From the NCBI GenBank assembly GCA_029781035.1, contig JAKOXK010000081.1:62001-126000 (forward strand): a stretch of DNA of 64,000 nt. The letters are read 5' to 3'. The DNA is from Armatimonadota bacterium (GTDB lineage: Bacteria > Armatimonadota > Fimbriimonadia > Fimbriimonadales > Fimbriimonadaceae). Under the pieces are notes generated by a model. The model did no database searches and was not told the origin of the DNA. It worked only from the letters and a program-made list of their open reading frames with translations. The stretch's first letter is position 1, and each line of letters starts with the position of its first letter. The position numbers and the translations under genes are program-made. This document shows, piece after piece, positions 63,252-64,000 of the stretch.

Positions 63252-64000
63252 ATGACCAATCCACCTAGACTCACTCCTTATTCGGCCGCCTGGTGGGTGC
63301 AGGCGAGCGGGTACTCCTGGCTGCCTGATGCGTGGCCAACGGAGACGACGCTTGTGACGAACACGGAGCTTCTGACCAGCACGCAAGACGGAACCGACGT
63401 GTTCTGCTTCGAACCGTCGACCCTCAAGGAGCCCATGGGCAACCCATCAGGATGGTTGGTGCTAAATGAGGATGGCGAAGGGGGCTTTGAACCGAACGGG
63501 TGGTGTTACGACCCGCTCTCAGTTCCGGGACTGCACCGCCGATTTTCCTCCCTGCCCATCGAGTCGGGCGCCATCGGCAAATTTGCATGTGAATACGGCC
63601 TCTTGGGCAGGTGTGTCCAGCAGCTTTTTGAGCATGACAAGGACAAGAGGCAGTTGCGATGGGGGGAAAGCGCCACTATGTGGGTCAGGGAGATCCTGGC
63701 AATGCGAGACATGATCGACGTGTGGGACGCAGTTTCGGGACGTGCCAAGTCTCCTGAAACCCAGGTTCATGAGATTCTGCGTTTCACTGGATCATCGACC
63801 GTAGAGCTGGTCGGAGGCAACTGGGACAAATTGGGTCTAGCCCACCTCCTCCCAGAGCGAGTCACAGAGTTCGTCTTCTGCGAACCGTCGAGGGTTCAAG
63901 CGGGGCCACCGTGGAAGCACATGGCGCGCAGATGGCTTGAGGTAGTCGTGACACGATCACTTCGAGAGGGTGCGCATCCAGTCGTCGTCTCCGGTCGTCG
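63252..64000 (+). CDS. Hypothetical protein, C-terminus cut by window end
   Basis: Not in the ORF track because no stop occurs before the window ends. Translation from ATG 63252: MTNPPRLTPYSAAWWVQASGYSWLPDAWP..., then IESGAIGKFACEYGLLGRCVQQLF, ESATMWVREILAMRDMIDVWDAV, ERVTEFVFCEPSRVQAGPPWKHMARRWLEVVVTRSLREG, open for 249 codons. Its composition is normal for this genome. No family recognised. Divergent from the excisionase-like gene with 90 bases between. Confidence 0.7.
   Translation, partial: MTNPPRLTPYSAAWWVQASGYSWLPDAWPTETTLVTNTELLTSTQDGTDVFCFEPSTLKEPMGNPSGWLVLNEDGEGGFEPNGWCYDPLSVPGLHRRFSSLPIESGAIGKFACEYGLLGRCVQQLFEHDKDKRQLRWGESATMWVREILAMRDMIDVWDAVSGRAKSPETQVHEILRFTGSSTVELVGGNWDKLGLAHLLPERVTEFVFCEPSRVQAGPPWKHMARRWLEVVVTRSLREGAHPVVVSGR

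Larger units (their letters stand above)
49650..64000. mobile_element. Probable genomic island (left end), right end beyond window
   Basis: Bounded on the left by the tRNA-Thr fragment. Contents are accessory: transposase and hsdR remnants, efflux operon with its own two-component system, serine recombinase, HUH Rep, excisionase-like HTH protein and orphan genes. Gene density is lower between 49.7 and 51.4 kb than in the core region to the left. The right border is inferred, not seen. Confidence 0.55.

Overview
The window looks like bacterial chromosome from a GC-rich, Gram-negative-type organism. It has outer-membrane barrels, TolC, lipoproteins with lipoboxes and multiheme cytochromes. A pseudopilin-like protein with an H-X9-DG type tail, LacI regulation and the mix of housekeeping genes make Armatimonadota (Fimbriimonadia) my best guess, but no rRNA is present to prove it.

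Left part (1-17.8 kb) is ordinary core genome. It holds a Liv-type branched-chain amino-acid ABC transporter (livM cut by the window edge, livH with an extra cytoplasmic-type insert, a lipoprotein binding protein) and an aspartyl protease with a PDZ domain. It continues with a family 5 uracil-DNA glycosylase, a two-domain FKBP lipoprotein next to a Cys-less ArgC-like protein, smpB, an OB-fold/miaA/hfq/dapF operon, apt, a ferredoxin, cydAB, and an HDOD plus PAS-HD-GYP signalling pair. From 17.8 to 21.6 kb lies a small phage-derived patch: a 21-bp tandem repeat, a hypothetical gene, three near-identical terminator hairpins and a solitary Mu-type portal gene. clpC, a LacI regulator and a beta-propeller phosphoesterase follow.

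The centre (27.8-43.1 kb) is the most interesting part. One operon makes molybdenum cofactor (moaA, a moaC-mogA fusion, moeA, moaD, a moaE-moeB fusion and a second MoaA that has lost its radical-SAM cysteines), with mobA nearby. Next to it are two operons encoding what reads as a complete extracellular electron-transfer route: a CbcL-like cytochrome b/multiheme quinol oxidoreductase, small monoheme cytochromes, a decaheme MtrA/DmsE-type cytochrome, an MtrB/PioB-type barrel and an octaheme lipoprotein. A Crp/Fnr-family regulator sits between the operons. The same palindrome, ATGAC-N4-GTCAT, occurs upstream of the moa operon and of both cytochrome operons (the third copy with one mismatch), suggesting one regulon.

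From 43.2 to 49.6 kb come an acyl-CoA dehydrogenase, a two-subunit B12-dependent acyl-CoA mutase with its MeaB GTPase, and a few hypothetical genes. At 49.65 kb a 3' fragment of a tRNA-Thr(CGT) marks what is probably one end of a genomic island running rightward past the window. The island carries decayed transposase and hsdR remnants, a beta-propeller protein, a TolC/adaptor/RND efflux operon with a PepSY protein and a two-component system, a serine recombinase preceded by a 26-bp palindrome, a HUH-type Rep protein, an excisionase-like HTH protein, and an open gene cut by the window end.
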